From Leucothrix arctica (GTDB lineage Bacteria > Pseudomonadota > Gammaproteobacteria > Thiotrichales > Thiotrichaceae), in assembly GCF_003172895.1 (NCBI RefSeq), contig NZ_QGKL01000006.1, forward strand, positions 1 through 64,000: a stretch of 64,000 nt of DNA, in the 5' to 3' direction. A program made the translations under genes and the position numbers. The notes below the pieces were generated by a model. That model had not been told where the DNA came from. It did not search any database and worked only from the letters and a program-made list of their open reading frames with translations. Positions 19,268-27,683 of the stretch are shown here, in pieces. The first letter of the stretch is position 1, and each line of letters opens with the position of its first letter.

Positions 19268-20236
19268 TTAAAGACTCACTTTAGGCACCACGTTTTCTGC
19301 ATGTAGAGTGAAGCGCCCTAGCCCCATTCCTGTGCCTTTTCCTGCGTGTATAAACTGACCTAAATACAGAATAGACCAAAATGCTTTCAAGTTTGCGCCA
19401 TCGAGCGTGATGCTACCCATTAGACCGCCCATTTTTACCGACGTTTTTTGACGAGATGAGTAACGCGACCAGTCATGCCAATGTAACTCACTGCGCAATA
19501 TAGTCATGGCTCTAGCCTGATCAGAAAGCTCCTTAAAGTCCAACGCTAGCTGTGTGTCTGTGTGAAACTGACGCAACATAGATAGTCGCCTCATAAGGAC
19601 ACTAAAGAGCGAATAAAAGTCTAAGTTTTTAGGGCCAACTTCGCGCTCTTTTAAACGCAGTCTTAGCGGTGTTTCTAAGCGCAAAACCACCTCACCTTGC
19701 GGACACTCGGGTATAACGGGCAACTGCTGCGGCAACGCTTGCAAACTTCCTCCCGCTTCATAAATGCATTGCCAATCATCTTGCTGCTGCCACAAGGAAG
19801 TCACAGAGAACTGCCCTTGCTTAGTACCCAAGCCTCTTTCTCCTGCCTTTTCTAAAGCGTAGAGAATGTATGGCAAGTGCTGATTGGCTTTTCCAAACAA
19901 CGTGAAATCGAGCAGCAGTTCGTCACCTTGCTTGACCTCAGTGGACTGATTGGCGTTAGGAATCAATACAAAGGGGTGTGGCGCTGCGGTGTATTTACGC
20001 ATGACTTGAGTACCCGCTGGTGGCGGTGTTTCAAAGACGTAGCTATACACACAGTTTTGATACAGCAAACAACCTTTGCACTCAGGCTTCCCCGTGACAC
20101 ATACGGCTGACCTCAAGGCGTGACCAAACAGCCCACGCCACGCTGAACCTGTGTAGGCGGGTAGTTGAATATCTTCCTTGGCTATCGCTTTGAGGCGGTA
20201 CTGAGCCATTGGCAGTTGTATTTCGTTTTCTTTCAT
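19268..20236 (-). CDS. cas6: Pre-crRNA processing endoribonuclease Cas6
   Basis: A 322-residue RAMP protein that cuts pre-crRNA within each repeat. The N-terminal SAWRGLFGHALR block, the cysteine cluster C46, C53, C56, C62 (probably zinc-binding) and the glycine-rich GKGTGMGLGRFTL near the C-terminus are typical of the Cas6 family that accompanies Cmr systems. The ATG at 20236 directly abuts the last repeat of array 2, and the only ribosome binding site, AGAAGG, lies within that repeat. An internal ATG at 20209 has no Shine-Dalgarno. The gene is therefore cotranscribed with array 2 and perhaps with the cmr operon. Confidence 0.93.
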   Translation of the reverse strand: MKENEIQLPMAQYRLKAIAKEDIQLPAYTGSAWRGLFGHALRSAVCVTGKPECKGCLLYQNCVYSYVFETPPPAGTQVMRKYTAAPHPFVLIPNANQSTEVKQGDELLLDFTLFGKANQHLPYILYALEKAGERGLGTKQGQFSVTSLWQQQDDWQCIYEAGGSLQALPQQLPVIPECPQGEVVLRLETPLRLRLKEREVGPKNLDFYSLFSVLMRRLSMLRQFHTDTQLALDFKELSDQARAMTILRSELHWHDWSRYSSRQKTSVKMGGLMGSITLDGANLKAFWSILYLGQFIHAGKGTGMGLGRFTLHAENVVPKVSL

Positions 20237-20834
20237 ATTTTATCCCTTCTTCATCAGGGCACCGTTTTCACTACATGGGCAGAGATATTGAGGCAGTTGC
20301 TAAAGTCTTAATCCCTTCTTCATCAGGGCACCGTTTTCACCGACTAAGACTTGCTGTAGTAGAGTTTAACGATGGGTCTTAATCCCTTCTTCATCAGGGC
20401 ACCGTTTTCACCATATACACTAGCCGCAAGAATCGTATCTCTTAGTCTTAATCCCTTCTTCATCAGGGCACCGTTTTCACTTACAAGGAAGGGGCTACAT
20501 TCAAGCAAAAAGCACAGTCTTAATCCCTTCTTCATCAGGGCACCGTTTTCACCTTAAGCCTAAGGCAGAGCAAACAGAGCAAGAGTAGTCTTAATCCCTT
20601 CTTCATCAGGGCACCGTTTTCACCTAAAGAGCTAGGCAACCACGGGTATTTTATAGCCGTCTTAATCCCTTCTTCATCAGGGCACCGTTTTCACATAAGA
20701 CTAAACGAGAAGCAGTGACCGCAGCAAAGTCTTAATCCCTTCTTCATCAGGGCACCGTTTTCACCTACTCAAACCTACCATCTAAAAGCTTTTTCGTAGT
20801 CTTAATCCCTTCTTCATCAGGGCACCGTTTTCAC
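20236..20834 (-). CRISPR. CRISPR array 2: 9 repeats, 8 spacers, leading into cas6
   Basis: Repeats start at 20236, 20305, 20376, 20445, 20517, 20588, 20659, 20729 and 20799; spacers are 33-36 bp. The sense-strand repeat begins GTGAAAACGGTGCCC, differing from array 1 at one base. The leader is at the right (20835). The leftmost repeat keeps its first 29 or so bases and then diverges into the cas6 start (GGGATAAAATATG). Sense transcripts run directly into cas6. Confidence 0.98.
20237..20250 (-). promoter_or_regulatory. cas6 ribosome binding site inside a CRISPR repeat
   Basis: AGAAGG (20250-20245) lies eight bases before the cas6 ATG and is part of the repeat stem-loop: AGGG pairs with CCCT upstream. 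By analogy with other Cas6 enzymes the cut should fall after GGG, between 20244 and 20243, separating the Shine-Dalgarno from the start codon. Sequestration and cleavage could both reduce cas6 translation. Pairing and cut site are inferred. Confidence 0.7.
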
Positions 20835-20916
20835 TGCAAGGCCTCTTTTCGACCTTTTTAATCAACCACTTGCAGAGGGGGCTGGTTAAAATTTTCAATT
20901 CCAAAAAGTTAGGTTT
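20835..20916 (-). promoter_or_regulatory. Short leader of array 2
   Basis: Only the 82-bp proximal part of the shared leader is present (TGCAAGGCCTCTTTTCGACC to GTTAGGTTT). The distal part with -10 and palindrome is missing, because the gene for the small membrane protein ends at 20930. Array 2 therefore probably depends on transcription arriving from the cmr operon. Confidence 0.8.
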
Positions 20917-20929
20917 CATCCCTCCTCCT

Positions 20930-21352
20930 TTAGATTTCGCTAATCTCACAAAAGGTCTCCAGTCTCGCTTTATCAAACTGCATCAAATCATCGTTAGTAC
21001 ATAAAATATTTACCTCATAAATATCTCTAGACACCTGAGCCTTTTCAAGCGAGGAAAAAAAGTCTACATGGTTAAGCCCGTCAAGCTCATATCGTTTTCC
21101 TTTTTCATTCATCGGCAGCATACCTAACAAGCCCTGCAACTCAGCCCTTGTTAAGTTCTTACGACGAATTTTGCAGGGTAACGTCGCTTTGTAACCCACC
21201 GATAAGTCCAGCAAATTAACCGCTATTAAGTCGTTGTCTTTTTTCTCACGCCATTTTAGATGTAACCAAATCAGCATCGTTATCACACCAGTAATCAGTC
21301 CGATAATGATGCCAAAGCGATCTAGCTGTTCCCAAAAAAAACCCCACGTCAT
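20930..21352 (-). CDS. Small membrane-anchored CRISPR ancillary protein
   Basis: A 140-residue protein with one N-terminal membrane helix (about residues 13-31: GIIIGLITGVITMLIWLHL) followed by a positive WREKK stop and a soluble domain of about 100 residues. I do not recognise the soluble domain; it contains RKNLTRAELQGLLGMLP and a YEVNILCTNDD strand. It overlaps csx16 by 4 bp and is the last protein gene of the cmr operon before array 2. By position it may be a membrane effector or regulator of the cyclic-oligoadenylate response, like Cam1-type proteins, but no CARF motif is evident. Confidence 0.6.
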   Translation of the reverse strand: MTWGFFWEQLDRFGIIIGLITGVITMLIWLHLKWREKKDNDLIAVNLLDLSVGYKATLPCKIRRKNLTRAELQGLLGMLPMNEKGKRYELDGLNHVDFFSSLEKAQVSRDIYEVNILCTNDDLMQFDKARLETFCEISEI

Positions 21353-21645
21353 CTATCTAGTCTCTTTGCGCTATAGTGCTCTAGTCGCGCCCCGTATTGT
21401 TTCATATCCTCAGCGGTAATCTCTTTACCACGAATCTCAGAAGGAAGGTCTAGTGAGAGGTGGTAATAATCGCCACCACGCTCGTTCACTTCTGCTACAA
21501 GGTTAATGGGTAACGTGCCTAGGACTTTGTCACCTTGTTTGACTTGCTTAGGGTCAAAGTGCGCTAGTTGCTCATCTACATGATGACCCTCGGAGGTTGC
21601 CCAATCGACAGCCCCTGGGTGACGGGAAATAAAGTATGTTGTCAT
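21349..21645 (-). CDS. csx16: Csx16 (VVA1548 family), possible ring nuclease
   Basis: A 98-residue protein beginning MTTYFISRHPGAVDWA, the signature of the Csx16/VVA1548 family linked to type III CRISPR loci. The family has been proposed to degrade cyclic oligoadenylates (ring nuclease), which would switch off the effectors encoded next to it. The gene lies 4 bp after the Card1-like gene and overlaps the membrane-protein gene by 4 bp. The family assignment is firm; the activity is from general knowledge of the family. Confidence 0.85.
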   Translation of the reverse strand: MTTYFISRHPGAVDWATSEGHHVDEQLAHFDPKQVKQGDKVLGTLPINLVAEVNERGGDYYHLSLDLPSEIRGKEITAEDMKQYGARLEHYSAKRLDR

Positions 21646-21649
21646 TTTA

Positions 21650-22789
21650 CTATGCTCGATTAATCCAGTTTTTTAGTTTTACTCTGAGTTGTTTCAACTC
21701 ACTACCGTGAATAATTTTCACACCCATTTCAGAAGCCCGCTTTTTGTCATACTCGCTTAGCGGTTGGTAACTGACCAACAACGACTCCGCTTTAAGACCG
21801 CCGACAGCTTCAACCAAGCTATCAAGTTTATAGAGCGTTTCTGCACCGCTCGTTGCAGTACCAGCCTTAAAATTCTTTGCCTTACACTCAATAATATGTA
21901 AACGGTTATCTGCTAAAAACACAACATCTAGCTCATTTTTAACCCCATCACCACGAACAATTTCAACACTAGAAGCAGTGTCCTGAATCGAAGGTAGATC
22001 TTTCTTTAGACTATTAAGCACAGATAAAACGTACTGCTCAAGCCACCCACCATTAGCAAAAAAACGCGCTTCTTCACTACTAAACTTCAACCGACCATTA
22101 ACTAAACTAACGAGATTAAGGTCACTTAGTTCTCCAAGTAATTCACGAAACCCGTGATTTCGAATTGCAGAGTCATGAACAATATCTGATGATAACGTTT
22201 TCATCGCACTACTCGCATACCAGTTCAACGTACCCAATGACCTTGCATACTGCTCAATGTTATCAATCAATGTATTAGCAAAATCACGATAGCTTGGTGG
22301 AATACTAGAAGCTCCCGTAGAAACAACCTTGCCGCCATAAGACTGAATAAAGTGCGGTATCTTCACTCGATCAGCAAGTCGATGACTAGGCTGGTGACTA
22401 GGGAACAACCAAACCAATTCATCTCGCTCTGGATGTACATAAAAAATAGGCTTTTTATCTGCACGAAATACTTCATACGCGCCAATACTCATTGGCTTGG
22501 TGCCGCCAGTTGCATTCAAAGCAATGGAGTCATCATCTAACTCAGCAATTAAATCTAAAATACGATCTTGTACGTGAGAAATATTCCACGGGTGATTAAT
22601 AGGCCATAGAGAAACTTTAACGCCAGCTGCTGACTTCAACACATCTGATAACCATTCAGCTTGCTTTTCCATGTCAGGACTCACAACTAAGACGACTGAC
22701 TCTGGGCGCGTTCCACTATCTAGAGCAGGTGTAATATTAGGCGTTGCCTGAGCAGATACTAAATATACATGCGTATTTATTTTGTTCAT
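21650..22789 (-). CDS. can2: Card1/Can2-type CARF nuclease (DUF1887)
   Basis: A 379-residue protein. Residues 1-150 form a CARF domain with ALNATGGTKPMSIGAYEVF, which binds cyclic oligoadenylate. A winged-helix-like linker follows, then a C-terminal PD-(D/E)XK nuclease with GGWLEQYV, D288 in NELDVVF, and E301 and K303 in IIECKAK. Family members are activated by cA4 and nick or degrade nucleic acids in the cytoplasm. The catalytic residues look intact. The start overlaps the end of the CARF-HEPN gene by 4 bp, indicating tight co-expression with the Cmr complex that makes the second messenger. Confidence 0.92.
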   Translation of the reverse strand: MNKINTHVYLVSAQATPNITPALDSGTRPESVVLVVSPDMEKQAEWLSDVLKSAAGVKVSLWPINHPWNISHVQDRILDLIAELDDDSIALNATGGTKPMSIGAYEVFRADKKPIFYVHPERDELVWLFPSHQPSHRLADRVKIPHFIQSYGGKVVSTGASSIPPSYRDFANTLIDNIEQYARSLGTLNWYASSAMKTLSSDIVHDSAIRNHGFRELLGELSDLNLVSLVNGRLKFSSEEARFFANGGWLEQYVLSVLNSLKKDLPSIQDTASSVEIVRGDGVKNELDVVFLADNRLHIIECKAKNFKAGTATSGAETLYKLDSLVEAVGGLKAESLLVSYQPLSEYDKKRASEMGVKIIHGSELKQLRVKLKNWINRA

Positions 22790-24051
22790 TTTAATAAGCC
22801 AATCAGCTCAGTTGGCAACTGAACTTTATTTAGCTTTATTTTTTGCTTTTGAGCTTGCTGAGTTAACAATGGTATTAATCCATCTTCAATGAAATTAAGC
22901 ATACGACTCCACTGAGCTTCCGTAATTGGGTCAAAACCATGAGCAAGTATCGAGTTATTTCGAATGCTCAATAAGTCCTTCATTCTCATTTCATTTTCTT
23001 GCCAATATTCCTGAACGTCTTCACTACACTTGATCGATGCAAGCTGCCACGAGTCAAGCAATGCTGTTTGCTTTATTCCTTTACTATTCGCGTAAATCAC
23101 CATTCCTTCTGGAATTTGCTCATCTTGTATATTGCTCGCATCAATCCCAGCTTGAGACTGTAACAACCACTGTGCTGACCATTCTAATAGTCGATAAGCT
23201 CTAGACGTAGCATCATCAAAACGTCGCTGTTCTGCTCTTCGTTGCGCATTTAGCCACAGGTCAAAGAGCAACACTGGTACTTTTTTAGGGGAGTCTGTTG
23301 TAATTAATCGAAGCTGTGTCAGGTAAGGAATCAGCTGAACACCAAACCGCTTCACATAAGACTCAATAATACTGAACGCTTCCTGATGCTCAAAACGATC
23401 CCAAGCTGCAAATGCACGACTCAAGTTTCTAACAGCAGATAAGTCAGCACGATCATCACGATAAGTCGGAGACTGCTGTGCAAGCTGCAAAATTGTATCG
23501 TCATATGCATAAACTTCCCAAGACGCTAAAGCCTGTCGCAGCTTCAAGCGGAAACGAGTTCTACCGATGCTTGCCTGAACAGCTTGCTGAGTTCCATCGC
23601 TCACTTTATTCAAATCGGCTCGCATACCAGTAACAAGCTGTAAACTTACCGACTCAAAGTCAAGCGCGGCCAAACACAGAGCAGCAGACATAGACTTAGT
23701 GCCGCCCGTATAGTCCACAAGCACCTCATCACCACGCTCAACAAAGTCACTGACTCTCTGTGAGATTTTGCTATAAGCATCATCTAAGTCATCAGAGTGC
23801 ACACATAAAACCTCAAACGAGTCGTCTATCATTTCAAGCTGACTCGGGATATTAGCCTTCGTTGGCTTTTCATCCTTAAAGTTACTTTTTAAGAAAACAC
23901 CTTTCTTCGTTATCTGCTCATAAGACCCAGATCGGCCTGTGTCTAAGTCATCCTCAGAACATACGAACAGAACAAAGTCAGGCTTAGTTGCCAAGACTGC
24001 TGTCACGATTGGCTGATACGAGCCGCCTACTGTGCAAACTAACGTTTTCAT
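22786..24051 (-). CDS. CARF-HEPN ribonuclease (TIGR02710/Csm6-like)
   Basis: A 421-residue protein. The N-terminal CARF domain carries CTVGGSYQPIV (residues 6-16) and VLVDYTGGTKSMSAAL near residue 110. The C-terminal HEPN domain has the R-X6-H motif as R364 to H371 in RNNSILAH. It should cleave RNA when cyclic oligoadenylate binds. It lies 2 bp after cmr6 and overlaps the Card1 gene. It is the second predicted effector of the system. Which ring size activates it cannot be told. Confidence 0.88.
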   Translation of the reverse strand: MKTLVCTVGGSYQPIVTAVLATKPDFVLFVCSEDDLDTGRSGSYEQITKKGVFLKSNFKDEKPTKANIPSQLEMIDDSFEVLCVHSDDLDDAYSKISQRVSDFVERGDEVLVDYTGGTKSMSAALCLAALDFESVSLQLVTGMRADLNKVSDGTQQAVQASIGRTRFRLKLRQALASWEVYAYDDTILQLAQQSPTYRDDRADLSAVRNLSRAFAAWDRFEHQEAFSIIESYVKRFGVQLIPYLTQLRLITTDSPKKVPVLLFDLWLNAQRRAEQRRFDDATSRAYRLLEWSAQWLLQSQAGIDASNIQDEQIPEGMVIYANSKGIKQTALLDSWQLASIKCSEDVQEYWQENEMRMKDLLSIRNNSILAHGFDPITEAQWSRMLNFIEDGLIPLLTQQAQKQKIKLNKVQLPTELIGLLK

Positions 24052-24053
24052 CG

Positions 24054-25166
24054 TTAACCGACCCGCCCTGTTTGGTTCTTCAATTTCTTAAACGCTTTTT
24101 CGGGTGCTGAATTCTTCGGTGCGTTTGCCCATGCCTCGATTTTAGATCTCTTCACATCAAACAACGCATCCAACATAGTCTCCCAGCTATCACCTGCTGA
24201 CTTCAGCGTCTTATTAAAATCTTTACCAAACATCTGAGCTAATGTCTTCTCTTCCATGTCAGAGAACATCTCTCGGTAACGTGCATCTTCAGGCAACTCC
24301 GCCAACGCAGCTTGTTTTTGCGCCTTCTCAATGTTTCGGTTGGCTTTTTCATCCGCTTCCATACGGCCATAACCAGCGGCTGTTTTTGAGCCCGCACCAA
24401 GCTGCTCTAAAGCATAAGACAACACTTCCATTACTTGCTTGATGTCGTCTTTTGCATCTTCGGTTCTAGCACCCACAGAAAACAGAAACTTTGCTTTCTT
24501 AACCACTAAAAATGGTACGGGTACAGGGTCGTGCCAATCAGCAGGAATTGCAGTACTATCCTTTGAAACATCACTAATTTGGCTCCCTTTCGAGTACCAC
24601 TCTTTCATGTGTGGCGTCATAATGTCACAGCCTAAGCTGACAGGCTCAAACGGCACCGCATCAAAGAAGATAATACTGCCAGCACGGTTGTCTTTAAGCT
24701 GCTCCTTAGGTTCTTTGGATTCGCTTCCAAACCACCTTAGCGATGCAGCACGTAACTCATCACCTTCCAAACCAGACCAACTTTCAATCCATTCACGTAC
24801 CAAGCCTTTAACTGATGCACCACTCAGATAAGGTGTTCCAAGTGTTGGGTGCCAGCTAAAGCCGTTCTCAATGGGATGTGAATTTCCCATACCTGTCACA
24901 AAATTCCATGTCGTCTCAAAAATACGAGACTGTCCGCCAAGTTGTTGTGCAAGCTGTTGTTGAGACTCAGCAAAAACTTGAAGCTGTTCACTATCTCCAG
25001 CATTACCACTGACAGAGTCTATCCAGTTACTTTTATCTTCGTCAGCCAACTCCCAATATTGGTCATACTTATCAAAAAAGCGTTCAAACCATAACCCTTT
25101 ATGGGCACCTAGTTTTTTTCTGCGAGAAGCTCGAAGCCGAGTCTCATCATATAAAGGCGCTGTCAT
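24054..25166 (-). CDS. cmr6: Cmr6, type III-B backbone RAMP protein
   Basis: A 370-residue RAMP subunit that caps the 3' side of the Cmr backbone on the crRNA. Hallmarks are HPTLGTPYLSGASVKGLVR (about residues 105-123), HMKEWYSKG and the glycine-rich GAGSKTAAGYGRM near residue 257. The C-terminal extension after residue 270 is Lys/Glu/Ala-rich and probably helical. It overlaps cmr5 by 4 bp. Confidence 0.93.
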   Translation of the reverse strand: MTAPLYDETRLRASRRKKLGAHKGLWFERFFDKYDQYWELADEDKSNWIDSVSGNAGDSEQLQVFAESQQQLAQQLGGQSRIFETTWNFVTGMGNSHPIENGFSWHPTLGTPYLSGASVKGLVREWIESWSGLEGDELRAASLRWFGSESKEPKEQLKDNRAGSIIFFDAVPFEPVSLGCDIMTPHMKEWYSKGSQISDVSKDSTAIPADWHDPVPVPFLVVKKAKFLFSVGARTEDAKDDIKQVMEVLSYALEQLGAGSKTAAGYGRMEADEKANRNIEKAQKQAALAELPEDARYREMFSDMEEKTLAQMFGKDFNKTLKSAGDSWETMLDALFDVKRSKIEAWANAPKNSAPEKAFKKLKNQTGRVG

Positions 25167-25588
25167 TTCTTAGGTTCCTCCATATACGCTTTTGCAAACT
25201 TCTTCACCCAATCTAAAAGCGCCTGTGCTTCTGACTGAGCTAACATGTAAGTCTGCATATTTTCTTTAGTCAAACCATGTAATAAGCCACTATCACGAGC
25301 ATTCTCATTATCACGATGTGCTGAATAAGGTTGACCCGCATTAGTAAGCCAGTCAGATAGCAATTTATAAAGACAACCATAAGCAATTGCCTTACTGTCT
25401 TTGCCCGCTGACTTACTACGGTAAAACGCAGCCGCCTGCCCCAAACCATTCATTTGAATCATCGCAGGCAAGCCAGACGCATAACTTTTATAAGCGCTCT
25501 GAAAGCCCTTGGTATTCATGTTTGCATCACGGTCTCGCTCGACACGCTCCAGAGCAAACGCCGCTCGCTGTTGTTGTATCGTCTGCAT
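25163..25588 (-). CDS. cmr5: Cmr5, small subunit of the Cmr complex
   Basis: A 141-residue helical small subunit that lines the target-RNA side of the complex. It begins MQTIQQQRAAFALERV, typical of Cmr5. I chose the ATG at 25588, which overlaps the cmr4 stop as TAATG; an upstream start at 25624 would add residues that only exist inside cmr4. The C-terminus overlaps cmr6 by 4 bp. Confidence 0.92.
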   Translation of the reverse strand: MQTIQQQRAAFALERVERDRDANMNTKGFQSAYKSYASGLPAMIQMNGLGQAAAFYRSKSAGKDSKAIAYGCLYKLLSDWLTNAGQPYSAHRDNENARDSGLLHGLTKENMQTYMLAQSEAQALLDWVKKFAKAYMEEPKK

Positions 25589-26502
25589 TATCGGCCACCC
25601 ACAAGTTCTGTCGTTACAGCACACCAGCCCATTCCGACCGTTTCGTTACCACCAACTTGTAACCACTTATTACTCTCTCCAAATAAACCGTTCTCAACCA
25701 TATTTGCAACGGCCAAAGCATCCAACCGAGTCGGTTGTGCTTCGCCTTCTTTAGCCTTTGGAACTCGCGAGCTATTCGCCATAATCGGCGTGTATAAAAC
25801 AGTTTCTGGTGGCAGTGTTTCTTCGTACCACAAAGCGCCCTCTTTCACCGTTTTGCTGCCATCGCTATTAATAGCAATATGAGCATTAACAGGCGTTGCG
25901 TTTTGCACTAAGTAAGCAAACATATCGTCGCTCACAATGACCAACTGTTTCTCAAGCGTCTCCTCAAAACCTTCACGATTGACCAAGCTAGCTATAGCAC
26001 TAATTGTGGCGCTCAGATCCTGCTGTTCAGCTTCAAAGCGATACTCTTCCAAATAGAGATCATCATTTTCCGCAGACCAAAGCGCTTGCGACTCACCACT
26101 TACACTAATTTTAGATAGCGTCAGAGACTTACCCAACATTCCAAGGTCACGCTCATAACGACTCAAAGCCGCTGGGCATGTTACCCACTTAAACGCTGAA
26201 GTCAGCGAGCGAATAGGCAATAACAACAAACGCGCATCACCCACCGAAATAGCACCTGCGTGGGTCACTTGACTACCAGATGGAGGCCCAAAAATTGTAT
26301 CAATCAACGGCTGATCATCTTTAAAGACAGCATCAGCCTTAGCTCTCAACGCTCCTTTAACAGAAGAACCAAAAATACAAGGCCAACCATTATGACCTTC
26401 ACGCTGAATCGGTAAGTCAACAACACCCGCAGAGCTTCCTGCTCCAGCATGAATGCTCGTTTGAGCGATTAAACCAACGATTAAATTTGCTTGCTGACTC
26501 AT
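25588..26502 (-). CDS. cmr4: Cmr4, backbone subunit and target-RNA nuclease
   Basis: A 304-residue RAMP (Cas7-type) protein, present in several copies along the crRNA, which cuts target RNA every six nucleotides. The N-terminus shows SIHAGAGSSAGVVDLPIQRE with the conserved D29, matching the catalytic aspartate of Cmr4. GSSVKGALR (about 46-54) and the C-terminal LQVGGNETVGMGWC glycine loop are also typical. Catalysis is predicted to be intact. It overlaps cmr3 by 4 bp. Confidence 0.94.
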   Translation of the reverse strand: MSQQANLIVGLIAQTSIHAGAGSSAGVVDLPIQREGHNGWPCIFGSSVKGALRAKADAVFKDDQPLIDTIFGPPSGSQVTHAGAISVGDARLLLLPIRSLTSAFKWVTCPAALSRYERDLGMLGKSLTLSKISVSGESQALWSAENDDLYLEEYRFEAEQQDLSATISAIASLVNREGFEETLEKQLVIVSDDMFAYLVQNATPVNAHIAINSDGSKTVKEGALWYEETLPPETVLYTPIMANSSRVPKAKEGEAQPTRLDALAVANMVENGLFGESNKWLQVGGNETVGMGWCAVTTELVGGR

Positions 26503-27683
26503 AGTGTTGTTCCTGTAAATTCTGATTCATTCCATAGAGCGCACACGATACGTCCGCGCCCCAATTCTGTTTGATTTCCAATAGTTTGACCGTGCAACGC
26601 ATTAATCGCGGCCTGTATGTCATCACCACTATCGACGGTGCAGTAAAAACAGCTACCTGCTGGTATAAGGCTTTCAACGGCTCTTGGTTTATGCTCTGCA
26701 ACATTCCAACCACCCTCACGTTGAGACTTACCAATCACAGCGGCATGAAGTGTTAGATTTACGCCTGCGACTTCACCATTCCAATGTTTTATTTCTGAAG
26801 TCTCATTGACAACGAAGCCAGAAGGCAGCCAACTTCCTTCAGAAAAGTGTGCAGGTGTCAGTAGTACCAAAATAAGCCCTTTAGTGTTCGCAGCTACCAC
26901 TGGCGCTTCAGGCAAAGCTTGAACGCTGTCAGTCCCGACTAACTCAACCCCAGACATTCGCCCCTCAGCACCCAAACGTAAAACCCGCTTATTGAGTAAA
27001 CCATCTGGCACGCCTGAAATATCAACCTCAACCGTTAAATCATCGACAGGTCGAATGTGCTTAGATTGATAAAGCATTTTGTCCTTAACAGCCCCCGTTT
27101 GACGGTCAATAGCGATACCAAGGCGTGACTCCTGACTAAACAGCTGCTTACTTTCATACACATCACCAGCCGAAGGCTTTTCACCAGCCAATACTTTAGC
27201 TAGACCAGACTGAGTTAACCAATCAGAATCAAGAGGCGTATAACCCACTTTATTCGTTGGCATCTCTGGCAAACAAACCTTGCCAAGATGTGTTGTCACA
27301 GGCTTCCCTATCTGTAATCGCTCAAACTCCTTGCTCCCATCGTCAGTCGACTTTTGCAGAAGTAATAACGGCACTGGATATAAGCGCTGCTTCTCAGAGC
27401 CAATCGAAAACCAAATACCATCTAGTGATAAGGCTCCTAAGTCATCACCATAACCAATGATGTCTTGCACCTCTCGCGTCTCTTCTGAGCCTTTAGAAAA
27501 GGCAGCCCAGTTCACTCCTTTCGCGTCCCCAATCGCGGTGCGAATAGCTCCCATAATCGTTCTAGGCGGTGGTGGAAACACACTGGAAAGCTCAGAGCCA
27601 CCAATCGATTCAAACGGTCGCGACTCTTTAAAAAACAACGTATCAAACGCACCAAAGCGGAATGTCTTTTGATTTGTACTCAT
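26499..27683 (-). CDS. cmr3: Cmr3, Cas5-like subunit
   Basis: A 394-residue RAMP protein of the Cas5 type, which binds the 5' tag of the crRNA and contacts Cas10. It starts FRFGAFDTLFFKESRPF and has FPPPPRTIMGAIRTAIG (about 36-52) and a C-terminal ELGRGRIVCALW. These match Cmr3. It overlaps cas10 upstream and cmr4 downstream by 4 bp each. Confidence 0.93.
   Translation of the reverse strand: MSTNQKTFRFGAFDTLFFKESRPFESIGGSELSSVFPPPPRTIMGAIRTAIGDAKGVNWAAFSKGSEETREVQDIIGYGDDLGALSLDGIWFSIGSEKQRLYPVPLLLLQKSTDDGSKEFERLQIGKPVTTHLGKVCLPEMPTNKVGYTPLDSDWLTQSGLAKVLAGEKPSAGDVYESKQLFSQESRLGIAIDRQTGAVKDKMLYQSKHIRPVDDLTVEVDISGVPDGLLNKRVLRLGAEGRMSGVELVGTDSVQALPEAPVVAANTKGLILVLLTPAHFSEGSWLPSGFVVNETSEIKHWNGEVAGVNLTLHAAVIGKSQREGGWNVAEHKPRAVESLIPAGSCFYCTVDSGDDIQAAINALHGQTIGNQTELGRGRIVCALWNESEFTGTTL

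Noticed and set aside
20344-20557. Similar ORFs across array 2
   Set aside because: Same cause: repeat translation, not genes.
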